A stretch of 64,000 nucleotides of DNA, from positions 8,060 to 72,059 of the forward strand of contig CAYFUG010000003.1 in NCBI GenBank assembly GCA_964346295.1. The letters run 5' to 3'. Source of the DNA: CAYFUG01 sp964346295. GTDB taxonomy: Bacteria > Patescibacteriota > Minisyncoccia > Moranbacterales > DUUL01. The translations under genes were made by a program, and so were the position numbers. This document shows, piece by piece, positions 41,451-49,380 of this stretch. Under the pieces are notes generated by a model. It saw nothing but the letters and a program-made list of their open reading frames with translations. It had not been told where the DNA came from and made no database searches. Numbering within the stretch: position 1 is the stretch's first letter; each line of letters begins with the position of its first letter.

Positions 41451-44146
41451 CACGCTTCCCTCCCGCAGCACTTCTTATATTTCTTCCCACTGCCACAAGG
41501 ACACGGCTCATTCCTCCCCACCTGCTTACCACCCACAATCGGTCTAACCGGCTCGGCCTGTTTCTCTTGGTTCTGATTTTGCTCTCTTTCGCTTTGAGAT
41601 CGACCGGTACTTCCGACTCCATTAGCCGCTGCCGCCGAAGCAAACTGCTCCGGTCGCTCTCCTCCGCTATAAGAAGCCTTTCTCATTAAAGAAGCTAGTA
41701 GCGAGTCTTGCTCTACTACTTTAACTTTAAAAATTGCTTTGACAACATTCTTATTGATAGAATCCAAAAGATTCTGAAACATATTATAAGCTTCTTTTTT
41801 GTACATAATCAACGGATCTCTCTGTCCATAGCCCTGGAACCCAATGCTACCCCGTAAGTAATCCATTTGATCTAAATGCTCCATCCAAAAACTGTCAACA
41901 GTTTGCAGGTAGATATTTTTTTCTGCTTGTCGGAACTGTTCAGGAGACTCTTTTTCTTTTTTGCCTAGTTCTTGCTTAGCAACTCCATAAAGTAACTCAA
42001 TCATAGCACTCTTCTTTTGAGCGCTCTGATTAAGATTTTTGCTTTTTCTAATATCTAAGAGCTTTTGATGAAGTCCTGGCTGGTCTCCTCCCATAATACT
42101 AACCGCCTCTTCGGAAATTTCTTCCGTATTCCACTCTTCTTCATTTTCCGAGGCAGTATGCATCCCCACTAACATCTCCCACTCTTGATTAATCATCTCC
42201 AAAACTTTCTCATGGATACTTTCTTTTTCTAAAATCTCCTTTCGACGCCGATAAATCGCTTCTCTCTGCTTGTTCATTACATCGTCGTATTCCAAAATCC
42301 GCTTTCGAATGTCAAAGTTAAAGCCCTCAATCTTGGTTTGAGCCGATTCAATCGAGCGGCTGATCAGCTTGTTTTCAATAGGTTCATCTTCTGGCAATCC
42401 CAACCTACTCATCACTGATTTAAGGCGATCTCCTCCGAATCGTCTTAATAGTTCATCTTCTAAAGAAACAAAAAATTGACTGGCTCCTGGGTCTCCCTGT
42501 CGACCGGCTCGTCCTCGTAACTGATTATCAATTCGCCGAGCTTCGTGACGCTCTGACCCTAAGATAAACAACCCGCCTAGCTCTTTGACCTCTTCGGAGA
42601 TTTTAATGTCGGTTCCTCGCCCTGCCATGTTAGTAGCAATCGTTACGGCTCCTTTTTGACCGGCTCTGGCAATAATCTGGGCCTCTCGAGCGTGGTTTTT
42701 AGCATTCAAAATCTCGTGCTTAACTCCTCTCTTTTTGAGTGCTGCTGCCAATTCCTCAGATTTTTCGATAGCAATGGTACCCACCAGCACTGGTTGGCCT
42801 TTCTTGTTAAGCTCAGTCACCTTTTCGGCAATGGCTCGAGATTTTCCGGGTTCAGTTTTGTAAATCACATCCCGTCGATCATCTCGAACGGTGGGCTTGT
42901 TAGTAGGAATTTGCAACACTTCTAGTTTATAGACTTTTTCAAACTCCTCCGCGCTAGTAGCCGCCGTTCCGGTCATTCCCGATAACTTGTCATACATTCG
43001 AAAGAAGTTTTGGAAAGTGATAGTAGCCAAAGTTCGCGACTCCTTTTGAACCACTACGCCTTCTTTAGCCTCAATAGCTTGGTGCAGACCCTCGCTATAA
43101 CGCCTCCCCGGCATCAAGCGCCCAGTAAACTCGTCCACGATTATTACCTCACCTTCTTTAATTACATAATCTCGATCCTTTTTAAACAGAACATGGGCTT
43201 TGAGAGCTTGCTCCAAATGATGAACATAAGAAATTTTACTGGTCTCATAAAGATTTCCCATTCCCAGCCATTTTTCTATTTTTTCGATCCCCGGGCTGGT
43301 TAGCACTACCGAGCGCATTTTTTCATCCAGATTATAATCTTCGTTTTCTTTTAGTCGTGGCACTAAGCTGGCAAATTGCTGATACATCTTAGTAGACTCC
43401 GTATCAGGAGCAGAAATAATCAAAGGAGTTCGGGCCTCGTCAATTAAAATGGAATCTACCTCGTCTACAATAGCAAAGTTGAGGGGCCGTTGCACTAAGC
43501 GTTCTAAGCTTTGAGCCATGTTATCCCGCAGATAGTCGAATCCCAGTTCGTTATTGGTAGCGTACAGTACATCCGCCCCGTAAGCCTCCTTCCGCTCCAC
43601 CGGAATTAAATTTTCCATTTCTACTGTCACTTCATCTTGGTCCAGCTTTTTGGGTTGATACAAATAAGCTCCGTCATGGTTCAAACAAGCGGTAGAAAGT
43701 CCCAAAAAGTTATAGATGGAGCCCATCCAGTTAGCATCCCTTCGTGAGAGATAGTCGTTAACCGTTACCACATGCACTCCTTTGCCGCTCAAAGCGTTCA
43801 AATAAACCGCTAAAACCGCCGAAAGAGTTTTCCCTTCTCCAGTTTTCATTTCGGCGATTTTACCTTCGTGCAAGGCCATTGCACCAATCAACTGAACATC
43901 GTAGGGCCGTTCTCCGATTACTCGCCAAGCTGCCTCTCGAGCTACTGCAAAAGCTTCCACTAACAAGTTATCCAGCTTTTTGCCCTCCTCCAGCTGCTTT
44001 TTGAGCTGAGCAGTTTTTTCCTTTATTTGAGCATCGGTTAACTTTTTAATCTCCTTCTCTCGAGCATTAATCCGGGCTACCACCTGGCCCTTTTTGTCCA
44101 ACTCTTTTTTCTGGGCATTGCCAAAAACTAATTCTAAAAGATTCAT
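41450..44146 (-). CDS. secA: Preprotein translocase ATPase SecA
   Basis: SecA drives export through SecYEG. The 898-residue protein has Walker A MKTGEGKTLSAVL, the DEAD-like VDEVDSILIDEARTPLIIS, motif TGTAATSAEEF, the helicase motif TNMAGRGTDIKI and the C-terminal zinc-binding tail EPCPCGSGKKYKKCCG. A Ser/Gln/Asn-rich linker precedes the tail. No insertion or truncation is apparent. The stop codon abuts family H copy 13. Upstream are a family P repeat and a bidirectional terminator. Confidence 0.98.
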   Translation of the reverse strand: MNLLELVFGNAQKKELDKKGQVVARINAREKEIKKLTDAQIKEKTAQLKKQLEEGKKLDNLLVEAFAVAREAAWRVIGERPYDVQLIGAMALHEGKIAEMKTGEGKTLSAVLAVYLNALSGKGVHVVTVNDYLSRRDANWMGSIYNFLGLSTACLNHDGAYLYQPKKLDQDEVTVEMENLIPVERKEAYGADVLYATNNELGFDYLRDNMAQSLERLVQRPLNFAIVDEVDSILIDEARTPLIISAPDTESTKMYQQFASLVPRLKENEDYNLDEKMRSVVLTSPGIEKIEKWLGMGNLYETSKISYVHHLEQALKAHVLFKKDRDYVIKEGEVIIVDEFTGRLMPGRRYSEGLHQAIEAKEGVVVQKESRTLATITFQNFFRMYDKLSGMTGTAATSAEEFEKVYKLEVLQIPTNKPTVRDDRRDVIYKTEPGKSRAIAEKVTELNKKGQPVLVGTIAIEKSEELAAALKKRGVKHEILNAKNHAREAQIIARAGQKGAVTIATNMAGRGTDIKISEEVKELGGLFILGSERHEARRIDNQLRGRAGRQGDPGASQFFVSLEDELLRRFGGDRLKSVMSRLGLPEDEPIENKLISRSIESAQTKIEGFNFDIRKRILEYDDVMNKQREAIYRRRKEILEKESIHEKVLEMINQEWEMLVGMHTASENEEEWNTEEISEEAVSIMGGDQPGLHQKLLDIRKSKNLNQSAQKKSAMIELLYGVAKQELGKKEKESPEQFRQAEKNIYLQTVDSFWMEHLDQMDYLRGSIGFQGYGQRDPLIMYKKEAYNMFQNLLDSINKNVVKAIFKVKVVEQDSLLASLMRKASYSGGERPEQFASAAAANGVGSTGRSQSEREQNQNQEKQAEPVRPIVGGKQVGRNEPCPCGSGKKYKKCCGREA

Positions 44147-44212
44147 AATTGCTTAAAAATAAAAGTAGTTGCAATCTAAATCGTCTCAAAACAACCAACC
44201 GTCCAAGTCACG

Positions 44213-44250
44213 GTTCCCCCTTTACAAAAGGGGGTTAGGGGGATTGAGAA
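44213..44250 (+). repeat. Family P palindromic repeat, copy 5
   Basis: GGTTCCCCCTTTACAAAAGGGGG then TTAGGGGGATTGAGAA. This is the best-preserved copy together with the one at 27548. Confidence 0.8.
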
Positions 44251-44355
44251 AATTATCCTCTAAAATACAACTGCAAAATTTTCCTTAATTCTCTAATTTA
44301 AAGTTTAATTTCACTACAGTTAAAAGTATAAGCTTCTCAAAATCACAACGCAACC

Positions 44356-44384
44356 TTGACAGAATTGTCAAAATATGCTAGCAT
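44356..44384 (+). promoter_or_regulatory. Strong promoter facing a terminator
   Basis: TTGACA (44356-44361), a spacer of 17 and TAGCAT (44379-44384) preceded by TATG (extended -10). The predicted start is near 44391, only ~10 bp before a strong terminator. Confidence 0.65.
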
Positions 44385-44396
44385 GGGTTGTTAAGT

Positions 44397-44437
44397 TAAA
44401 AAGCCCGCCTGCACCTAATGCACCGGCGGGCTTTTTC
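44397..44437. terminator. Strong bidirectional terminator
   Basis: AAAAAGCCCGCC and GGCGGGCTTTTT pair perfectly, with an inner TGCA/TGCA. T runs follow on both strands. On the minus strand it terminates the hpf transcript; on the plus strand it closes the short transcript from the promoter at 44356. Confidence 0.85.
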
Positions 44438-44527
44438 TATGGAAAAAATATCAAAAAACATAAACTAGACACCAAATAATCAACTCCTATTTTTTACCAT
44501 ACTCTGTTTTCCTGTCCCACATCCCAG

Positions 44528-44646
44528 AGGCTTTCATGTTTGGATGCGATTCTAGGAAAAATCGAGGCTTCGCTTGAGGCGTACTGAAAGGTACGGTGAA
44601 AGCGAAACGCAGATTTTGACAACGAAGCGCGCCAAACAGGGAAGTC
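44528..44646 (+). repeat. Family H hairpin repeat, copy 14, at the end of hpf
   Basis: Almost identical to copy 11: the arms CTTTCATGTTTGGATGCG and GCGCGCCAAACAGGGAAG pair and the core is GGCGTACTGAAAGGTACGG. It ends at the stop codon of hpf. Confidence 0.9.
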
Positions 44647-44647
44647 T

Positions 44648-44959
44648 TCAAGATCTCCGGCGGTCATCCCGGACCTTCTCCTTCTCCCGCCTAATCTGCT
44701 TCATCAAGGCCTCCTTGGCCCCATCCACCGCTTCCACAAAAGTAGGTTGCTCCTTCTCGGCCCGAAACTTCCAACGGGGAGTGGTCACCATCAGCTCCAC
44801 TCGCCAAAAATTATGTCGATTTTGACTAACTTCCACATCCACCATTAGCTCGTCATCTTGCTTAGCATCTAGCAACTTACCCACCTTAGCAATTTTATCC
44901 TCCAAATAATCTCGCTCTTGATCGCTCGGCTTAGTCTCAAACAAATAATTTACTCGCAT
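44648..44959 (-). CDS. hpf: Ribosome hibernation-promoting factor, short form
   Basis: HPF binds the 30S decoding region and silences ribosomes in stress. The 103-residue protein has the pattern DYLEDKIAKVGKLLD, VDVEVSQNRHNFWRVELMVTTPR and FRAEKEQPTFVEAVDGAKEALMKQIRREKEK, diagnostic of the HPF/YfiA family. There is no C-terminal dimerisation domain, so it is the short type. It ends at family H copy 14. Confidence 0.92.
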   Translation of the reverse strand: MRVNYLFETKPSDQERDYLEDKIAKVGKLLDAKQDDELMVDVEVSQNRHNFWRVELMVTTPRWKFRAEKEQPTFVEAVDGAKEALMKQIRREKEKVRDDRRRS

Positions 44960-44999
44960 AAGCTTGATTTTAATTGTTATAGAAAAGTCTAATGATTAT

Positions 45000-45054
45000 T
45001 ACGGTGAAGGTCAAAACGCAGGCGGCAACAACGAGATTCGCAAAATTTAAAAGC
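45000..45054 (+). repeat. Family H fragment, right half, at the end of murB
   Basis: ACGGTGAAGGTCAAAACGCAGG, GGCAACAACGA and the right arm GCAAAATTTAAAAGCC are present. The left half is missing. It ends at the murB stop codon. Confidence 0.75.
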
Positions 45055-45055
45055 C

Positions 45056-46045
45056 TCACATCACCAGCTCGATTTCTTCTTTCAGCTCAATACCAAACTG
45101 CTCCCTCACCCGCACCTTAATAGTCCCTATCAGCATAATCACCTCCTCCGCCGACGCCTCCCCGGTATTTACAATAAAATTAGCCTGCTTCTCGCTCACT
45201 TGCGCTCCTCCTATTTTGAGACCTTTGAGGCCAGCCATGTCAATTAGCCACCACGCTGGTATCTGGCCCTTGTGAGGCATTCTTAATTTTTGACCCGTAT
45301 CAGTTTCAAACTGCTTTTGAAGTTTAATTGGTGCTTGAGGATTCTGAAACACCGATCCTGCCGAAGAAAGTAAACCCAAAGGCGGATCCTTAGCTTTTCT
45401 CTGTTGGCTAATAACCTTTATTTTCTCTTTGATCTCATTCAGCTTACCTGGCTTCATTTTAAACAAAACCTCCCAAACAATCAACTCGGGCCGCTTTTTA
45501 AAGATACTGGTCCGATAGCCAAACTGGGCTTCTTTTTGAGAAAGTATTGTTTTCTCATTCTTGATCGAATTCCAAGCTTTAACTTTTGTTACTACCGCCG
45601 CCATTTCCGACCCAAAACAACCGGCATTCCCTCGCACCGCGCCTCCCACGGCTCCAGGCACTCCCGCCGCCCACTCTAAGCCACTTAAGCCTTGCTCCGC
45701 TGTTTTAATCACTAAACGAGATAGTGCCAAACCAGCTCCACACTTCACTGCTACTTGGCTCTCTTTGGCCGATTTCGCCTCTTTGCCGTTATTAGCGTCC
45801 GAAGCTTCTGAAATTTCTAGGGACTGATTTTCTAATTTAATCACTAATCCAGCAAACCCCTGATCAGAAAACAAGACATTACTGCCGCCTCCCAAAACAA
45901 ATACCTTTTCTCCTTCTTTTTCCGCCCACTCTAAGGCCTTTTTCAATTCTTTCAATCGACTAACGCTCACCCAAAACTTAGCCGGTCCTCCAATTCGGAA
46001 AGTCGTCCTCTCTTTTAGGGAAATATTTTTTTGAATTTTTAGCAT
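45056..46045 (-). CDS. murB: UDP-N-acetylenolpyruvoylglucosamine reductase
   Basis: MurB makes UDP-MurNAc for peptidoglycan using NADPH and FAD. The 329-residue protein has the FAD-binding segments TTFRIGGPAKFW and FVLGGGSNVLFSDQGF, GLEWAAGVPGAVGGAVRGNAG, the active-site Ser in SSAGSVFQNP, and GLKIGGAQVSEKQANFIVN. It is a complete MurB of the shorter type. It lies directly downstream of the esterase gene on the same strand. Ddl, elsewhere in the window, belongs to the same pathway. Confidence 0.96.
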   Translation of the reverse strand: MLKIQKNISLKERTTFRIGGPAKFWVSVSRLKELKKALEWAEKEGEKVFVLGGGSNVLFSDQGFAGLVIKLENQSLEISEASDANNGKEAKSAKESQVAVKCGAGLALSRLVIKTAEQGLSGLEWAAGVPGAVGGAVRGNAGCFGSEMAAVVTKVKAWNSIKNEKTILSQKEAQFGYRTSIFKKRPELIVWEVLFKMKPGKLNEIKEKIKVISQQRKAKDPPLGLLSSAGSVFQNPQAPIKLQKQFETDTGQKLRMPHKGQIPAWWLIDMAGLKGLKIGGAQVSEKQANFIVNTGEASAEEVIMLIGTIKVRVREQFGIELKEEIELVM

Positions 46046-46056
46046 AAATTGAAATC

Positions 46057-47046
46057 TTAATTTTGAGCTTCAAAAAAATTCCAAACCTCATCTGTTGCAG
46101 AAAATGCCTGAGAAGGCCTGTTACTCTCTGGTTTATTAGGCGATAACTTTGCCCCTGGCCAAGAATGTCCTCCATCCTCAGCAACGCAAAGCTCAACTTG
46201 AGTGCCATCATCACACTGAGAATATAGCTCACAATAGCCTTTGTCATTTTTCAAAATCCTCTCTGGATCCTTTTTGCAATTATTTTTACCGATCCATCCC
46301 TCTATGGTTTCTGGAACAGACACAAATTCTGTCTCGCCGTCAATTCTACATTTTGGTCCACAACCCCCTTCAAATAAAACATGGTCGTCTTGCAAGCCAT
46401 GAATATGCATAACTGAAATTGGCTTGCTAGGGTTGCAGTCATCATAATTATTAGTTCCAGCAACTGCTGCTACTGCCGTAAAAGTATCGGGCATCTCGCA
46501 AGCAAGACGATGAGAAAGCATTCCTCCGTTAGACATGCCAGTTGCAAAAATTTTATCAACACTAACTTTCACTTTAACATCCTCGATTATCTTTTTAACA
46601 AAACCGACATCATCACTGTTACTTTCTATAGAATATCCGCAACAACTTCCCGCATTCCAAGTAGCAAACTTGCCTGACTTTAAGCGACTTGTACCATTAG
46701 GAAAAGCAATAGCAAAACCTTCTTCGTCAGACTTTTTAACCCAACCATAATAATCCCTTTGGATCTCAGCAGTACCCATTCCACCGTGAAAAGAAAGCAC
46801 TAAATCGATAGACTTGCCCTCATAGGACTCCGGGATATGCAATAAGTAATAACGCTTCTTTTCTTCATGATTTAGGGAGAATTTGTAATCTCCTGGCTTC
46901 AGAAAGGATTCCTCCGTTCTTGGATCCGAATTAATAAAAACAGGCTCAAATTTTTCTCGATCAAGCCAACGATTTCTGTAACCAACCAAAAGCAAAAGAA
47001 GTGTCATCAAGGCACCCACGAAAAATAGGAAGAATTTTTTACTCAT
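46057..47046 (-). CDS. PHB-depolymerase-like esterase, membrane-anchored
   Basis: This 329-residue alpha/beta hydrolase has an N-terminal membrane anchor (FFLFFVGALMTLLLLLVGY). The core has the oxyanion stretch LSFHGGMGTAE, the nucleophile elbow TGMSNGGMLSHRLA with Ser, the acid region MHIHGLQDDHV, and the catalytic His in GGHSWPG. This order fits the LpqC/polyhydroxybutyrate depolymerase/feruloyl esterase group. The domain would act outside the cell. Several Cys pairs (e.g. NAGSCCGYS, GGCGPKCR) suggest disulfides. The substrate is unknown. Composition is somewhat AT-richer than that of murB. Confidence 0.82.
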   Translation of the reverse strand: MSKKFFLFFVGALMTLLLLLVGYRNRWLDREKFEPVFINSDPRTEESFLKPGDYKFSLNHEEKKRYYLLHIPESYEGKSIDLVLSFHGGMGTAEIQRDYYGWVKKSDEEGFAIAFPNGTSRLKSGKFATWNAGSCCGYSIESNSDDVGFVKKIIEDVKVKVSVDKIFATGMSNGGMLSHRLACEMPDTFTAVAAVAGTNNYDDCNPSKPISVMHIHGLQDDHVLFEGGCGPKCRIDGETEFVSVPETIEGWIGKNNCKKDPERILKNDKGYCELYSQCDDGTQVELCVAEDGGHSWPGAKLSPNKPESNRPSQAFSATDEVWNFFEAQN

Positions 47047-47075
47047 ATTTTTAAAATTAAGTTAAAATTCCAACG

Positions 47076-47864
47076 CTATTCCACACTTTCAATCATCGCC
47101 TTAGTAACCCGCTCTACTTGGGCTATTATCCGAGAGTTAACCTTCAATTTCAAAAAGATCTCGTGGGAGTAGTCAAAAAAGATTCTCAGTAACTTTACCG
47201 TGTCCGGGCTAATCCTCACAAACAGCCGATTCTCTTTTTGTTTTTGGATGCCGCAATTTTGACAGAAAGCTCCCCCTGGCGGAAAAAAGAACAACTCTAA
47301 TTGCCCCTTGAGTTCTGCTCGACAACGCCTACAGATAAACAATTCCGGCTGGTAACCATTCCAAGCCAAAGCCTTCCAAAACAATCCCAAGCGAAAAATC
47401 CGAGCCTGAATTTTTAGCCGATCTAAACTCTCCTTAGCCATTTGCTTACTCTCTTTTGACCAGTTTTTTAAACAACTCTTCGACCAATTATCCAAAAAAC
47501 TTAGATAAGCTTTTAAGGCCTCAAAAAAATCCTCATTCGGCTCTCCTTCTGGAAACAACCGCGCCAAGGCTTGTAGCTCTCTTCGAGCCTCTGTTAAGGC
47601 CTCCAGACTCTGCTTAAGATTAGGAAAATACTCTTCCACAATCACCCCTCGTACCCGATCCAACTTGCGACACTCCAACAAAAACACCTCACTCTCGGTC
47701 AACGGCTCTAATCCTCCCGCCAGTTTGGCCTTGGTCTTACGCGTCCCAATTCCCAGCACCGTTTGATAGCCCCGCTCCCGAGAAAAAATCCGGTACAACC
47801 TGTCATATTCCCGAATCTCCCGAGAAAACAACACCAGGGCCTGAACTTTATAATCCATTGCCAT
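47076..47864 (-). CDS. recO: DNA repair protein RecO
   Basis: RecO works with RecR to load RecA on SSB-coated DNA. The 262-residue protein has the OB-fold N-terminus (VQALVLFSREIREYDRLYRIFS, LAGGLEPLTESEVFLLECRKL) and a helical C-terminal part. The zinc finger is CRRCRAELKGQLELFFF then GGAFCQNC. The start may be Met1 or Met3, which are two codons apart. Confidence 0.9.
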   Translation of the reverse strand: MAMDYKVQALVLFSREIREYDRLYRIFSRERGYQTVLGIGTRKTKAKLAGGLEPLTESEVFLLECRKLDRVRGVIVEEYFPNLKQSLEALTEARRELQALARLFPEGEPNEDFFEALKAYLSFLDNWSKSCLKNWSKESKQMAKESLDRLKIQARIFRLGLFWKALAWNGYQPELFICRRCRAELKGQLELFFFPPGGAFCQNCGIQKQKENRLFVRISPDTVKLLRIFFDYSHEIFLKLKVNSRIIAQVERVTKAMIESVE

Positions 47865-47901
47865 TATCTCTAAAACCCCCTAGAATTATTTACATAAAAC
47901 T

Positions 47902-47941
47902 CTGTCATTTCGATCGAAACGAAGTGAAGTTGCGATGACAG
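47902..47941 (+). repeat. Short palindrome, CTGTCAT type
   Basis: CTGTCAT and ATGACAG flank TTCGATCGAAACGAAG and a short spacer. It resembles small dispersed palindromes of the TGTCATTTCG type. It lies between divergent recO and the membrane protein gene. Confidence 0.5.
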
Positions 47942-47962
47942 CAATTACCTAAAAACTATGCC

Positions 47963-48583
47963 ATGGACATTCTTATTCAAATTACTCTCTTTCTTGTAAT
48001 TATTCTCTCAATCCTCTTCTTTTTCAAGGGCAAACTCACCGCCTGGGCCAGCTCAGTTCCTGGTCTGGTTTTCGGGACCTGTTTGATTTTAACTCTCAGT
48101 GCCCTTTTTTGGGCCGCTCCTTTTCGCTCCTTGGCCGATTGGAGTTTGCAGAAAGCTGGAATCTATCAAGCCATCCAAAGCACTGATCAAACTCTCCACT
48201 CTTACAAGCCTAGCACGATTTACCAAGAAAAAAAGGAGACCGCTCAACAAGCCACAGAAGGCCTTTTCCAATCGGTCAAAGACCGCCTCTGGAAATCCGA
48301 TTCTGAATCCGAATCCAACTCCAATTCTCCCGAAACAGAAACCGAAGCAACCGAGCAACCAACCCCCGGCTTCCTGGAAGAGAACCTTTACCCTCAATTA
48401 GTCGGGTTTTTTACTTCAATTTTGCGCTTCCTCGCTGTTATCCTAGGACTTGTTGGACTGGGGCTCGCCACTTACCTAGGCTACGCTTCTCAAAGCCTCC
48501 GTCAAGCTCAAAAACTCTCCCGCCGCTGTAGCAAATTAGAAAAAGAAGTGGCAGAGCTGAAGAAAAAGATAATATTGGAATAA
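47963..48583 (+). CDS. Membrane protein with acidic loop and coiled-coil tail
   Basis: This 206-residue protein has two N-terminal hydrophobic segments (residues ~4-22 and ~28-52) and a Ser/Glu/Thr-rich loop (SDSESESNSNSPETETEATE). A third segment follows near 150-173 (ILRFLAVILGLVGLGLATYLG), and then a coiled coil (CSKLEKEVAELKKKI). No family is recognised. A terminator follows 30 bp downstream. Confidence 0.6.
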   Translation: MDILIQITLFLVIILSILFFFKGKLTAWASSVPGLVFGTCLILTLSALFWAAPFRSLADWSLQKAGIYQAIQSTDQTLHSYKPSTIYQEKKETAQQATEGLFQSVKDRLWKSDSESESNSNSPETETEATEQPTPGFLEENLYPQLVGFFTSILRFLAVILGLVGLGLATYLGYASQSLRQAQKLSRRCSKLEKEVAELKKKIILE

Positions 48584-48612
48584 ACAATTAACTAAAACTA
48601 GCACCCCGTAGA

Positions 48613-48640
48613 GACACGCCATAGTGTGTCCTTTTTTGTT
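48613..48640 (+). terminator. Terminator after the 47963 gene
   Basis: GACAC and GTGTC pair around GCCATAGT, followed by CCTTTTTTGTTTT. Confidence 0.75.
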
Positions 48641-48755
48641 TTAAGTTAATAAGACTCCTCGATTCTTTAGTTCAAAAATTTTCTTCTCTAGTAAAAAATT
48701 GCATATTCTGAGCGACACAATCAAGGAATTTTGCACCTAGCTTTTAAAACAAAGC

Positions 48756-49340
48756 TTATCTTGGTCTCTTCTGACTCTCAAACCAATTGTCCAATTCAGC
48801 CTGAGTGAAAAGTTCCTTGATGTCACCCTTGTTATACATATCTCCTTTTTCAAAAACGATCCCTGTAATAGTGAGTACCTCCACCACTCGCTTAAATATC
48901 GGTTCTTGTAGAGTTTTTTGATAAACCGCCTCAGCATCAGCCGGTAGCTCATAAATTAATTCAGTGGCCAGTTCCAGCTCCGCTTGAGTTAGTTCTAAAT
49001 CAAAGCCAAAAATAGTTCTTCCCGTCAAGAAAATATTCTTCACAAAACTTTTAAAAAGATAAAAAACCACTAACAAGAAAAATCCTGCAGGAGCAATTAA
49101 ATAGCCAAAAAACTTGTGGTTGAGTTTTCTCATCTGATAAGAAGACTCCCTAAAAAACTCGCCATTCAAAGAATTGAAATAATAATCATAAGCGAAAAGA
49201 ACTGCTCCTACCAGAGGCAAAACAAAAAGAGCCAGTAACATTAAATTTCCCCAAAAAACCCTGGGAAACTCCCGTTTGCACTTTTCAATATCATTCTGAA
49301 TAAAGTTTTGGACTTCTTCTTTGCTTGGTTTTGATTGCAT
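48756..49340 (-). CDS. Membrane protein with two hydrophobic segments, unknown
   Basis: This 194-residue protein has two hydrophobic segments (LMLLALFVLPLVGAVLFAYDY and FGYLIAPAGFFLLVVFYLF). A soluble C-terminal domain follows, rich in Glu and Leu (DLELTQAELELATELIYEL). A short ORF in another frame at 48737-48952 is its shadow. It lies 40 bp downstream of the GT2 gene and may be co-transcribed with it. Confidence 0.55.
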   Translation of the reverse strand: MQSKPSKEEVQNFIQNDIEKCKREFPRVFWGNLMLLALFVLPLVGAVLFAYDYYFNSLNGEFFRESSYQMRKLNHKFFGYLIAPAGFFLLVVFYLFKSFVKNIFLTGRTIFGFDLELTQAELELATELIYELPADAEAVYQKTLQEPIFKRVVEVLTITGIVFEKGDMYNKGDIKELFTQAELDNWFESQKRPR

Positions 49341-49380
49341 TTTTTAGCATAAAAATTGTCTTGAAATTGGGAATTCAAAA

